Source of the DNA: JANLQX01 sp043775075
GTDB lineage: Bacteria; Actinomycetota; Acidimicrobiia; Acidimicrobiales; JANYDT01
Length of the DNA: 23,085 nucleotides
Assembly: GCA_043775075.1 (NCBI GenBank)
Contig: JAYVSS010000016.1
Location: forward strand, 1 to 23,085
Direction: 5' to 3'
The notes under the pieces were generated by a model, which made no database searches, had not been told where the DNA came from, and was given only the letters and a program-made list of their open reading frames with translations. Positions 10,434 to 17,499 of the stretch are shown here, in pieces (the first letter of the stretch is position 1; each line of letters opens with the position of its first letter). The translations under genes were made by a program, and so were the position numbers.

Positions 10434-11282
10434 ATGAAGGCGCGCGTTCCCGCCTCGTCGGCCAACCTCGGGCCGGGCTTTGACACGCTCGGCTTAGCGT
10501 TGTCGTTGTACACGGAGGTCATCGTCGCACCAGCCGAGCGCCTCGAGATCGTGTCGTCGGGCGAAGGATCTTCGTTTCCCACCAACCCACATCATTTCGT
10601 GGCAAAAATGGCTCGGCACGTGCTCGGACACGATCGACTGCGCATCGAAGTCACGAGTGAAATTCCGGTCTCGCGGGGTCTCGGCTCGTCGGCCTCGCTC
10701 GCCGTGGCGGTGGTTGCGGCATGCGGACATCCCGATCCGCTCACCGTGGTGGCGTTGCACGAAGGTCACGCCGACAACGCCGCCGCCGGCGTTCTCGGCG
10801 GCTTCGTGAGCGGCACGCTGATCGACGGGCGGGTCGTCGCCAATCGGCTGCCGCTCGATCCGGCGCTCACGTTCGTGGTCGTGATTCCGGATCGTCACCT
10901 CTCCACCCGCGATGCGCGCGGGGTGCTTCCGACGAACGTGCCGCTCGGCGACGCCGTGTTCAACCTTGGCCGCATGGGAGCGTTGATTGCCGGTTTGGCC
11001 GATCGATCGCGGCTTACGCCGGCGGCCTTCGACGATCGGTTGCACCAACAACAACGAACTGCCCTTTACCCCGAGTCCGTTCCACTGCTACGCGCGCTTA
11101 CGGATGCCGGAGCGCTCGGATCGTGCTGGTCGGGGGCCGGTCCCACGTTGCTGGCGCCATGCGATCGTTCCACCGCTGAGGCGGTAAGAGCGGCGGGCGA
11201 GGCGACGTTGGCCAGCGTGGGGATGACGGGGCGATCGTTGATTGTGGAGCCCGACACGACCGGGCTCGTGCTCACGGCGTAA
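10434..11282 (+). CDS. thrB: Homoserine kinase
   Basis: Phosphorylates homoserine for threonine synthesis; GHMP kinase family, cytoplasmic. Visible are the N-terminal ARVPASSANLGPGFDTLGLAL, the ATP loop SRGLGSSASLAVAV, EGHADN (EGHPDN in most relatives) followed by AAGVLGGFV, and the C-terminal GSCWSGAGPTLLA. From ATG 10434 it has 282 residues, about 20 shorter than many ThrB proteins; the missing part seems to lie after GSSAS, where the usual helix is shortened (AACGHPDPLTVVALHEGH). I prefer this ATG because relatives start here; an in-frame TTG at 10401 is the alternative and neither has a strong ribosome site. It follows ftsK by 42 nt and is not beside thrC or hom, which is a less common location. 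Confidence 0.9.
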   Translation: MKARVPASSANLGPGFDTLGLALSLYTEVIVAPAERLEIVSSGEGSSFPTNPHHFVAKMARHVLGHDRLRIEVTSEIPVSRGLGSSASLAVAVVAACGHPDPLTVVALHEGHADNAAAGVLGGFVSGTLIDGRVVANRLPLDPALTFVVVIPDRHLSTRDARGVLPTNVPLGDAVFNLGRMGALIAGLADRSRLTPAAFDDRLHQQQRTALYPESVPLLRALTDAGALGSCWSGAGPTLLAPCDRSTAEAVRAAGEATLASVGMTGRSLIVEPDTTGLVLTA

Positions 11283-11292
11283 GGAGGTGCCT

Positions 11293-12078
11293 GTGCGTTT
11301 CTCTACTCGCTCAGCTCGATTGCAGGTCCTTGTGCTCGTGGTCGCGGCGTCGAGCGCGGTACTGCTCCCGACACCCGTTTCGAGAGCCGACGGCGCAGCG
11401 CTGACGGCGGCACAAATCGGTCGTCGTCTGGTGGCGGCGTACCCCGATTTCGTGCAGGTCGAGTCCAACGGCGGTCTGCGCGTACGTGGTCAAACCGTCG
11501 CCCTGAGTACAACCGTCTCGACCGGCCCGTTGGAGTCACGGATGGCCGGCGCCACCCTCGGAGACCAGCTGTCGATTCGATATCCGGTGGGATGTCCCGC
11601 TGCGGTGCCGGCGGTTGACGAAGATCCCGGGCGATTGCGCCATGAGTTGTTCTTTCGGGCGATGTACGGCGGCACGAGCGCGGGGGTGGCCAAGAATCTG
11701 ACGAGCGTGCCGTGGTTCGGTTCGACGATGCGGGTGACCACCATCAACGGGGTCGACGCGCAACTCGCCGCGGTGGCCAAAGAATTGGCTGGTTTGCCTG
11801 AGTTGAAGAAGTATCTGACGCCGCCGGGCGGGAGTTTCTTCTGGCGAAGGATTGCCGGTGAGAATGTCCTAAGTATGCATAGTTTTGGGATTGCCGTTGA
11901 TGTGAACACGAAGTACTCGGACTATTGGCGGTGGAGCGGGGACGGCGTGAAGAAGTATGCCAACCGGATTCCGTGTGAGATCGCTGCGGTGTTTGAACGT
12001 CACGGGTTCATCTGGGGAGCGAAGTGGTATCACTTCGATTCGATGCACTTCGAGTACCGGCCTGAGCTCTTGAGCTAG
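11293..12078 (+). CDS. Secreted M15-family peptidoglycan peptidase (VanY/CwlK-like)
   Basis: Exported zinc peptidase that probably cuts peptidoglycan stem peptides. The GTG at 11293 has a near-perfect AAGGAGG that starts inside the thrB stop codon, 5 nt upstream of the start. Residues 1-32 form a signal peptide (Arg-rich start, LQVLVLVVAASSAVLL, cleavage near SRADG). The C-terminal M15 core has SMHSFGIAVDVN with zinc ligands His196 and Asp203, then WYHFDSMHFEYRP with catalytic Asp249 and zinc His252. The D-x-x-H form and the YWRW segment are like M15C enzymes (L-Ala-D-Glu endopeptidases and endolysins) as much as D,D-carboxypeptidases, so the exact bond is uncertain. The 261-residue protein is probably translated from the thrB transcript. 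Confidence 0.88.
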   Translation: MRFSTRSARLQVLVLVVAASSAVLLPTPVSRADGAALTAAQIGRRLVAAYPDFVQVESNGGLRVRGQTVALSTTVSTGPLESRMAGATLGDQLSIRYPVGCPAAVPAVDEDPGRLRHELFFRAMYGGTSAGVAKNLTSVPWFGSTMRVTTINGVDAQLAAVAKELAGLPELKKYLTPPGGSFFWRRIAGENVLSMHSFGIAVDVNTKYSDYWRWSGDGVKKYANRIPCEIAAVFERHGFIWGAKWYHFDSMHFEYRPELLS

Positions 12079-12117
12079 GGCGTTTCAACCCTTCGGCCGG
12101 CGGGTAGAGATGAGCGT

Positions 12118-12130
12118 GCGCAACTTGCGC
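12118..12130. promoter_or_regulatory. Inverted repeat GCGCAA-C-TTGCGC upstream of the 24-residue peptide gene
   Basis: A perfect 13-bp inverted repeat with a single central base lies 25 bp upstream of the small gene at 12156. The one-base centre makes a hairpin unlikely, so a protein-binding operator is more plausible. No regulator is assigned. Confidence 0.4.
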
Positions 12131-12155
12131 CTAACCCGAACAGAATGGAGCAGCC

Positions 12156-12230
12156 ATGTACATCGGTGGCGGTCTTCTCGTAACAGTCCTCATCATCCTG
12201 TTGATCATCTACCTAGCAAAGCGTGTCTGA
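12156..12230 (+). CDS. Small single-span membrane peptide (24 residues)
   Basis: An ORF of 24 codons, too short for usual gene calling. GGAG lies 7 nt before the ATG. After MYIGGG the peptide is almost wholly hydrophobic (LLVTVLIILLIIYL) and ends with AKRV, i.e. one transmembrane helix with a positive end that would face the cytoplasm. It sits between the M15 peptidase and a strong bidirectional terminator, with an operator-like inverted repeat upstream, so it looks like a real, separately controlled gene. Function unknown; possibilities include a membrane-protein regulator or stress peptide. Antitoxin or toxin roles cannot be supported because no antisense RNA is visible. Confidence 0.6.
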   Translation: MYIGGGLLVTVLIILLIIYLAKRV

Positions 12231-12380
12231 CCCAACAGCCAGCACCGGGCCATCGTGGCCGACCACCAGCGGTCACTCGTCGGTAATTCTCCACGCCAGC
12301 CACGCACTCGGCGGCTTCAGTCGTAGTGAGCTTCTATTTCGCTCCGCCACTGTTTCCCACGACGGCCGTGCGTCCAACGC

Positions 12381-12414
12381 AAGTGGGGGGCCGCCCTCAG
12401 GCGACCCCCCACTT
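12381..12414. terminator. Bidirectional hairpin terminator between convergent genes
   Basis: A 15-bp stem (AAGTGGGGGGCCGCC paired with GGCGACCCCCCACTT, one mismatch) and a CTCA loop. It lies 24 nt beyond the stop of the minus-strand VWA gene and 150 nt beyond the 24-residue peptide gene, so it can end transcripts from both sides. T-runs are weak on each side, as often in high-GC bacteria. The other sequence of the 208-nt gap holds only a short hairpin GGCCA-TCG-TGGCC (12248-12260). Confidence 0.8.
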
Positions 12415-12438
12415 CTCTGCGTTACGTACCGTTGTCGA

Positions 12439-13806
12439 TCAGACCAGGCTGTCAAATATGCCTCCCGAGTCAATCGGCGTCGAGCCGGCCGGGCTCTGGT
12501 CATGGGGCACGCCGACGGTAGCCACACCCGAGCACGACCCGCCAAGTCCATCCGTCAGGGTGTAGGCGATCCGGTAGACCCGGCCGTCACCAAGTCCGCT
12601 GCGTTCCGCCCTCACCTGCAGGGTGGGGCCGGTGCCGAGCACGGCGTCGATGGGAGTATCGCCATCTCCGAGCCCGTTGGTGGGCTCATCTTGCGTAACA
12701 CCCGTCACGCTGTAGGTAAGGACGTTGCCGTCTGGGTCAGTCGCTCCGGTCAGCGTTATGGTCTTCAGCTTGTGATTCGGCGGCCAGAGGTTGGGCCCGG
12801 CAGTCACGGCCGTGCACACCGGGTTGCGGTTGATCGTCACCGTCTCGGTGAACCCGGTCTGCAGGACGCCGTTGAGCAGGAAGTCGACCTGGCAGCTCTG
12901 CAAGCCAGCGGGGGCGGCGGCGAGAATAGTGATGGTCTCGACGTAATTCTGCGTGGTGCCACTGGTGACCGTCTGCGGTCCGATGGGCGCTAGCGTCAAG
13001 CTGAGCCCAGAGGTGCAGGTGATCGACGTCGTGATCGTGACCGGCAGGTTCTTCAGCGCCGACAGGATCGCCGTGGCGACGAAGGCGTCGTTCACACCCA
13101 AGACCAGTTGGCCGCCGGTGGCCGCAGTGATGCGGGTCGCCTGGCCGGTGAGATCGAGTCGGTTGGCGCCGGTCGACACGGCAATCACCCGAATGTTCGC
13201 CGCCACCAAGGCGGCGGTGGTCGTTGCTTCCGTAGCGACAAGGCTGGGGTCATGGCCCGGTGCATCGCCGAACCAGACCACCACGCGGGAGGATCCGGGG
13301 CGAAATCCGGTGGTGGGTGAGGTCGCAATCTGCGTTAGCGCGTTCAATTGCGCCTCCGGCTCGTCGCCGCCGCCGCTCGCCACCCAGCTGGTGATGCCGG
13401 CCTGCGCCGACGCGATTGTTGGGGTGATCGCCTGGTCGAGTCGATATACGTAGGGGGACGTGCGTTCATCGTCCTTGTAGTTGGCGGCGCCGAACTGGGC
13501 GTCGGGCTGGGACGCGACGACGAGGTTCATGATGCCGGTCGAGCCGGTCTTTACGCTGGCGATAGCTCCCCCCATGCTTCCGGTGGTGTCGGCGAGGAAC
13601 ACGATGTCCGGTTTGGGTGGGATCGCCGGTGTCACTACTGACTTGTTGACGGTGATCGTGTCGCCGGGATTCCCGGTAGCGACGACCGACGAAGGGCTCA
13701 CGCCCGGTGTCGGGGCGGCGACTGCAGCCGCCCCGAGGAAGAGTGTTGCGATAACCACTGGGCCCGAAAGCCCAAGGGTGAATCGTCGTGTCAGGTTCTT
13801 GTTCAT
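12439..13806 (-). CDS. Secreted von Willebrand factor A domain protein
   Basis: Exported 455-residue protein. ATG at 13806 has AAGGAG 4 nt upstream; the longer open frame beyond it is not coding. Residues 1-31 are a signal peptide (KNLTRRF, hydrophobic core, AAAVAA). After a short Ser/Pro linker, a VWA domain starts at PDIVFLADTTGSMGG; the MIDAS metal motif is Asp73-x-Thr-Gly-Ser77. The domain continues through YKDDE, GGGDEPEAQLNAL and VVVWFGDAPGHDPS. A beta-sandwich region follows, then a domain with CTAVTAGPNLWPPNHKLKTITL and ATDPDGN, a type I know from many bacterial secreted proteins. There is no LPxTG or transmembrane anchor, so it is probably released or held non-covalently. It likely binds a surface or matrix ligand; the partner is unknown. 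It has its own promoter and terminator, so it is monocistronic. Confidence 0.88.
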   Translation of the reverse strand: MNKNLTRRFTLGLSGPVVIATLFLGAAAVAAPTPGVSPSSVVATGNPGDTITVNKSVVTPAIPPKPDIVFLADTTGSMGGAIASVKTGSTGIMNLVVASQPDAQFGAANYKDDERTSPYVYRLDQAITPTIASAQAGITSWVASGGGDEPEAQLNALTQIATSPTTGFRPGSSRVVVWFGDAPGHDPSLVATEATTTAALVAANIRVIAVSTGANRLDLTGQATRITAATGGQLVLGVNDAFVATAILSALKNLPVTITTSITCTSGLSLTLAPIGPQTVTSGTTQNYVETITILAAAPAGLQSCQVDFLLNGVLQTGFTETVTINRNPVCTAVTAGPNLWPPNHKLKTITLTGATDPDGNVLTYSVTGVTQDEPTNGLGDGDTPIDAVLGTGPTLQVRAERSGLGDGRVYRIAYTLTDGLGGSCSGVATVGVPHDQSPAGSTPIDSGGIFDSLV

Positions 13807-13918
13807 TGCTCTCCTTGGTCCGTCTCCGCGGGTGAAGCAATCGGCGAGTGTGCGGAGCTGAGTTCGCCGCATCCCCCAGGCCCCTCTTTCGTCCACTGCG
13901 AGTCTGAAAGCTGACTGC

Positions 13919-13947
13919 ACTATGAGCCGGCTTTGAACGCCCGTCAA
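13919..13947 (-). promoter_or_regulatory. Sigma70-type promoter of the VWA gene
   Basis: Minus strand: TTGACG (13947-13942), 17-bp spacer, CATAGT (13924-13919). The -35 matches five of six consensus bases and the -10 four of six. The start would be near 13912, giving a leader of about 105 nt that ends in a strong ribosome site. This is the best canonical promoter in the window. Confidence 0.65.
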
Positions 13948-14121
13948 TATGAATTTTGTGTTTCGAGCATGTTTCCACCCGGGCGGTAGTGGATGACTTC
14001 GAAACGTACCGAAACTGCGCACGATCGGTTCTCTCGGAACGAGGCGCAATCGTCTCCGACGGCTCGTCTGCTGTTTTGGTGACGCCGGAGAGGTCTCGGT
14101 CACTGTTTCCGAGTGAGTCGG

Positions 14122-14127
14122 TAGTGT
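14122..14127 (+). promoter_or_regulatory. Putative -10 element (leaderless) of the SMP-30-like gene
   Basis: TAGTGT, then 7 nt, then ATG at 14135, with no ribosome site upstream. The spacing fits transcription starting at the start codon. No clear -35. Confidence 0.45.
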
Positions 14128-14134
14128 CGGTCCA

Positions 14135-15109
14135 ATGGAGATGCGTGATGTGGAGTTGACAGAGTTCGAGCTCGTGGCCGCGGGACTTCGCTTTCCCGAG
14201 GGGCCGGTGTGGTGCCCGGATGGTTCCGTGTTGTTCGTCGAGATCGCTCGCCAGCGACTGGCTCGGGTGCGGCCGACCGATGGTGGCGGCTGGTCGTCGG
14301 TGGAGACTGCGGTCGAGGTGCCGGGGGGGCCGAACGGCGCTGCGCTCGGCCCCGATGGCGAGGTGTACATCTGCAACAACGGTGGGTGCTTCGAATGGCT
14401 TCAGCGCGGGCCGTATCTGTATCCCGGTCCCCGGCCAACGAGTTGGGTCGGCGGGTCGATCCAGCGAGCCGATCTCGCCACCGGAACGCTCACCACGCTG
14501 TACAGCCACAGCACCGCAGCGGACGGAAGCTCGGTGCCGCTGAGGGCCCCGAACGATCTTGTGCTGGATGCCCACGGCGGTATGTGGTTCACCGACCACG
14601 GCACTCGCGGCCAGCGCGAAAGCGATCGCACCGGTATTCATTACGCCCTGCTTGACGGCTCATCGTGTCGTGAAGTGGTCTTCCCGGCGGACGGGCCGAA
14701 CGGCATTGGGCTCTCTCCTGCTGGCGACGTTGTCTACTGGGCGGAGACCCAGACCGGACGGGTGTTTTATCGGCCGGTGGTGGGCCCCGGTGAGATCGGC
14801 GAACCGGGGCCCGACCGAGGCTGTCTGGCCGGGCTTCCCGGTATGCAGTTATTGGACTCGCTCGCCGTGGACGGCGACGGAAACGTTTGTGTGGCCACCC
14901 TGGTTCGGGGCGGGATCACCGTGATTTCACCAATGGGTGATGTGCATCACGTGGCCATGCCGCCGAGCGCGTTTGACCCGATGACCACCAATATCGCATT
15001 CGGTGGAGATGATATGCGTACTGCCTTTATAACGCAGTCGGCCATTGGAAACCTGATTGCCGTGCAGTGGCCAACCGTAGGACTGCGCCTCGTCGGACAG
15101 GAAGCGTGA
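14135..15109 (+). CDS. SMP-30/gluconolactonase/LRE-like sugar-lactone hydrolase
   Basis: Six-bladed beta-propeller of 324 residues, likely a metal-dependent lactonase or related hydrolase in the cytoplasm. The family's metal and active-site residues can be matched by order and spacing to human SMP30 Glu18, Asn103, Asn154 and Asp204: Glu22 in FPEGPVWCPDG, Asn140 in LRAPNDLVLD, Asn189 in DGPNGIGLSP and Asp241 in LLDSLAVDGDGN. There is no signal peptide. The second start ATG at 14141 is possible, but ATG 14135 has the leaderless -10 spacing. The stop overlaps the start of the following reductase by one base (TGATG), so they are coupled. The substrate is not evident and no sugar pathway genes are adjacent. 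Confidence 0.85.
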   Translation: MEMRDVELTEFELVAAGLRFPEGPVWCPDGSVLFVEIARQRLARVRPTDGGGWSSVETAVEVPGGPNGAALGPDGEVYICNNGGCFEWLQRGPYLYPGPRPTSWVGGSIQRADLATGTLTTLYSHSTAADGSSVPLRAPNDLVLDAHGGMWFTDHGTRGQRESDRTGIHYALLDGSSCREVVFPADGPNGIGLSPAGDVVYWAETQTGRVFYRPVVGPGEIGEPGPDRGCLAGLPGMQLLDSLAVDGDGNVCVATLVRGGITVISPMGDVHHVAMPPSAFDPMTTNIAFGGDDMRTAFITQSAIGNLIAVQWPTVGLRLVGQEA

Positions 15110-15657
15110 TGACCATGCACGTCATCTCTGTAGTCGTTTCAAGTATCGACGGATATATCACCAAGCACGACGACGGCGGCACCGATCACTGGGCGTCGCC
15201 CGAGGACCAAACCCACTTCTACGCCACCATGGCCTCTTGTGATGTGTCGATCATGGGTGGGCAGACGTACCGATCGAGTCGGCCGGGAATCTTGCGTTCC
15301 CTCCCCACGACGGCGCGCCGACGTGTCGTCTGGACCCGGGACACCGAGCGTTTCGCTGACGATGCGGTGGCGGGGAAATTGGAGTTCACCAACGAGCCCC
15401 TGCAGTCGGTCATCGATCGTCTGCGCGCAGACAAACATCAACGATGCTGCATCCTCGGCGGCGGAGAGCTGTATGGCGCGCTGCTGGCGGAGGATTTGAT
15501 CGACGAACTTGCCGTCACCATCGAGCCGCTGGTGTTCGGCAGCGGTGTGAGACTCACCGGTAACGGTCACGTGATCGACGTTCGTTTTGCGCTGGAGGGC
15601 ATGGACCGGCTCAACGACAACACAGTTCTCCTGACCTACAAACGTGCGCCGCGGTAG
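15109..15657 (+). CDS. RibD C-terminal/dihydrofolate reductase-like protein
   Basis: Small 182-residue NAD(P)H-dependent reductase fold. The start reads VISVVVSSIDGYITKHDDG, as in YyaP/YwjB-type members of the RibD_C family, with IMGGQTYRS, VVWTRD, CCILGGGELYGALLAEDLIDELAVTIEPLVFGSGVRL as the nucleotide-binding and C-terminal family signature. ATG at 15109 has AGGAA 6 nt upstream and shares its A with the SMP-30 stop; ATG 15115 is an alternative. It is unlikely to be the essential DHFR (folA) because it lacks the usual folate-site Trp-Pro-Leu segment. The role is unknown; the tight coupling suggests it acts with the lactonase-like enzyme. It converges with the hydroxylase gene with 7 bp between stops. 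Confidence 0.8.
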   Translation: MTMHVISVVVSSIDGYITKHDDGGTDHWASPEDQTHFYATMASCDVSIMGGQTYRSSRPGILRSLPTTARRRVVWTRDTERFADDAVAGKLEFTNEPLQSVIDRLRADKHQRCCILGGGELYGALLAEDLIDELAVTIEPLVFGSGVRLTGNGHVIDVRFALEGMDRLNDNTVLLTYKRAPR

Positions 15658-15664
15658 GCGCGGT

Positions 15665-16552
15665 TCAAGCAAAGCGGGTGGTGATGACTCGTCCATCGCG
15701 CTCGTTGGCGCTGGGAACGAGGTCGTCCACGACGAAGCTACGTTGCAGCCAGCGATCAGTCCCATCGAAGCGGGCGGTGAATGGATTACGGCCATGCACC
15801 GCCTGTTGGTTGTCGATGATGAGTAGGTCACCGGCGGCCAGCGTCAAAGACGTACGCGCGCTTTCGATCGCTCGCCGGACTTCTCTCAACGCCGCTTGAG
15901 CCTCACTATCAATGCCGATCGTGAGCTCGCCGTCAAAGGTGAACTCGAACGCTGCGTCGATGTGTTCGCGTAGTACTGGCATCGCCGGTGTGAGCCATGC
16001 CGGGCCATCGTGATGGGCTGAACCGGGCCCGAACGATTCGTCCACGCCGCACCGGAAGCGAGGCTGGCGAAGGATGGCCACAGTGGCCCTTGGGAGGAGG
16101 GCAATCACATCATTGACGGAACACAGCGTGGTCGCTGCGGCGTTATCGCCCCGGAGGCAGAGCAGAAGGAGGAAGCGGGGTTTGTGGGGATGAAACGCCG
16201 TCTCGGTGTGAAAGGCCAGTTCGACGCCGGACGAAGTGGAGAGCTGGCGGCCGACCGACGAGGCCAGGGGGAACAGGTCCTGCACGATGTCGCCACCGTG
16301 CTCCTGGGCATAGCCGACGGGCTCACCGAGCATCGACGCCACGCCCAGCAGGGTGCGCTCGCTCGTGCGATCCGGTTTCGCCAACACTGCGATCGATGCA
16401 GGGGTGGGGGGAATGTGTCCGATCGCCATGTTCGGAATCAGCAGAGCACCGGAAGCAATCCCCGTTCGTGCCTCGTCAATGGCGGCCCTCGTGGCATGGT
16501 CAAGGGTCATCGGCTGGTGCCGTACCTCGTCGAGCAGGGTCATGGTTTCCAT
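15665..16552 (-). CDS. Fe(II)/2-oxoglutarate-dependent amino-acid hydroxylase-like protein (VioC/AsnO/KDO type)
   Basis: A 295-residue clavaminate-synthase-like dioxygenase. The HxE metal motif AFHTETAFHPHKP (His115, Glu117) has Glu where most TauD relatives have Asp; this is the form of VioC, AsnO and free-lysine hydroxylases. His253 in QQAVHGRNPFTARFDGTDRWLQRS is the distal iron ligand and Arg267, 14 residues on, is placed like the 2-oxoglutarate Arg of VioC. The likely reaction is beta-hydroxylation of a free basic or amide amino acid; the residue itself cannot be told. No NRPS is near. I chose ATG 16552 because a promoter-like TTGATT-16-TACCAT ends 7 nt upstream; a longer form from 16651 would run into the rpiR-type gene. 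It follows that regulator by 65 nt. Confidence 0.82.
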   Translation of the reverse strand: METMTLLDEVRHQPMTLDHATRAAIDEARTGIASGALLIPNMAIGHIPPTPASIAVLAKPDRTSERTLLGVASMLGEPVGYAQEHGGDIVQDLFPLASSVGRQLSTSSGVELAFHTETAFHPHKPRFLLLLCLRGDNAAATTLCSVNDVIALLPRATVAILRQPRFRCGVDESFGPGSAHHDGPAWLTPAMPVLREHIDAAFEFTFDGELTIGIDSEAQAALREVRRAIESARTSLTLAAGDLLIIDNQQAVHGRNPFTARFDGTDRWLQRSFVVDDLVPSANERDGRVITTRFA

Positions 16553-16559
16553 ACCCTCT

Positions 16560-16587
16560 ATGGTACAAACATTCCGAAAACAATCAA
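16560..16587 (-). promoter_or_regulatory. Promoter of the hydroxylase gene (leaderless)
   Basis: Minus strand: TTGATT (16587-16582), 16-bp spacer, TACCAT (16565-16560), 7 nt, ATG. This is the only leaderless-type start in the window with a fair -35 as well, so the gene probably has its own promoter rather than depending on the upstream regulator's transcript. Confidence 0.55.
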
Positions 16588-16592
16588 GTTGG

Positions 16593-16609
16593 GAATGGAT
16601 GAACCATTC
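16593..16609. promoter_or_regulatory. Candidate operator GAATGG-N5-CCATTC
   Basis: A perfect 6-bp inverted repeat with a 5-bp centre lies 5 bp upstream of the hydroxylase -35 and 8 bp past the stop of the RpiR-type gene. A further half-site (CATTCC, 16570-16575) lies inside the promoter spacer. The place suits binding by the adjacent regulator; this is inference. Confidence 0.4.
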
Positions 16610-16617
16610 GTGAAGAT

Positions 16618-17466
16618 CTACTCCTCGGTCAGCGCCGACAGATCGCTCCACGTCTCTTCCAGCCGGTCAAGGTGGGTGGATGCAGCAGCCCCTCGTTGAG
16701 TAACGCACTCCGCCACCAGCAAATTGGTGACACAAAGCACGCCGGTGAAACTGTCGAACGGACCTGAGCCATCGGTGGAAACGATGAACGAACGCGTCGC
16801 GTCGACGGCGATCGGCGACAGCGGTGAGTCGCTGACGGAAATGACCGGAACCCGTGAGGACCGGCATTGCTGCGCAACGTCCACCACGGCGCTTTCGTAG
16901 CGCGCAATATCAACGACGAAGAGCACGTCTTTCGGGCTCAGCCAGGCCAACGACCGGACCAACGCCGCCGCCGTCCCCGTGGTATGCACGACGTCGGGTC
17001 GAACCATGGAGAGCTGGCCGGCAAAGTCCGTGGCTACGCCTGTGGCGGCATCGCTGGCGATCACCGCCACCCGAGTGGCCCGCAGCAGCAGCTCCGATGT
17101 GGCCCTTAGGTTCTTTGCGGTCACTGCGCCGAGACTGGTCTGCACGTTGGCGATCTCGGTGGCCAGCGCTCGCTCAACTGGATCGTTGCCGGCGCTGGCG
17201 AGGCGCACCCGTGCCGCCGCCGGACGGAGCTTTCGGCTGAGTTCTTCCCGCGCCGCATCTTGCAGCTCCCGGAAGCCGTAGAACCCGATCTTCGTGGCGA
17301 GGCGCATCACCGTGGCCCCGCCGGTTTCGGCAGCAGCCGAAACTTCGGCCACCGTTCCGAACGCCAGCATGTCTGGGTGGCGAAGCATCACATCGGCCAC
17401 CCGCCGTTCGGCTGCCGTCAGTTCGGCAACCTGAAGACGTTGGACGAGCGAAGACGGAGAGACCAT
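16618..17466 (-). CDS. MurR/RpiR family transcriptional regulator (HTH + SIS)
   Basis: A 282-residue regulator. Residues 1-77 match the RpiR helix-turn-helix: LTAAERRVADVMLRHPDMLAFGTVAEVSAAAETGGATVMRLATKIGFYGFRELQ in shortened form, including the typical ATVMRLATKIGFYGF recognition part. About 130-260 is a SIS sugar-phosphate-type domain (RVAVIASDAATGVATDFAGQL, DVLFVVDIARYESAVVDVAQQC, VPVISVSDSPLSPIA). Such proteins usually sense phosphorylated sugars, though some respond to other ligands. It is divergent from rimO and followed on the same strand by the dioxygenase gene, which it probably controls. The ATG has only GGAG 2 nt upstream, too close for normal use, but AATACT 6 nt upstream would suit a leaderless start. 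Confidence 0.88.
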   Translation of the reverse strand: MVSPSSLVQRLQVAELTAAERRVADVMLRHPDMLAFGTVAEVSAAAETGGATVMRLATKIGFYGFRELQDAAREELSRKLRPAAARVRLASAGNDPVERALATEIANVQTSLGAVTAKNLRATSELLLRATRVAVIASDAATGVATDFAGQLSMVRPDVVHTTGTAAALVRSLAWLSPKDVLFVVDIARYESAVVDVAQQCRSSRVPVISVSDSPLSPIAVDATRSFIVSTDGSGPFDSFTGVLCVTNLLVAECVTQRGAAASTHLDRLEETWSDLSALTEE

Positions 17467-17499
17467 TGCTCCAGTATTCCCGCCATCACGATGTCGGCG

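Larger units (their letters stand above)
13807..14134. other. 328-bp divergent intergenic region
   Basis: Region between the VWA gene (minus) and the SMP-30-like gene (plus). It carries the VWA ribosome site and promoter (13919-13947), leaving a leader of about 105 nt, and a -10-like element for the plus-strand gene at 14122. The AT-rich patch 13943-13975 lies upstream of the VWA -35 and could act as an UP-like element. I see no ORF or RNA gene in it. Confidence 0.6.

Noticed and set aside
13807..14379. N-terminal extension of the VWA gene up to 14379
   Set aside because: The extension covers the promoter and part of the next gene; the start at 13806 has a strong ribosome site and opens a signal peptide.
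13466..14641. 391-codon minus-strand ORF overlapping the VWA and SMP-30-like genes
   Set aside because: It is out of frame with a VWA gene that has a signal peptide and ribosome site, and it is Arg/His-rich low-complexity sequence.
15109..15657. True dihydrofolate reductase FolA
   Set aside because: The fold is the RibD_C type, and the substrate-site motifs of FolA are absent.
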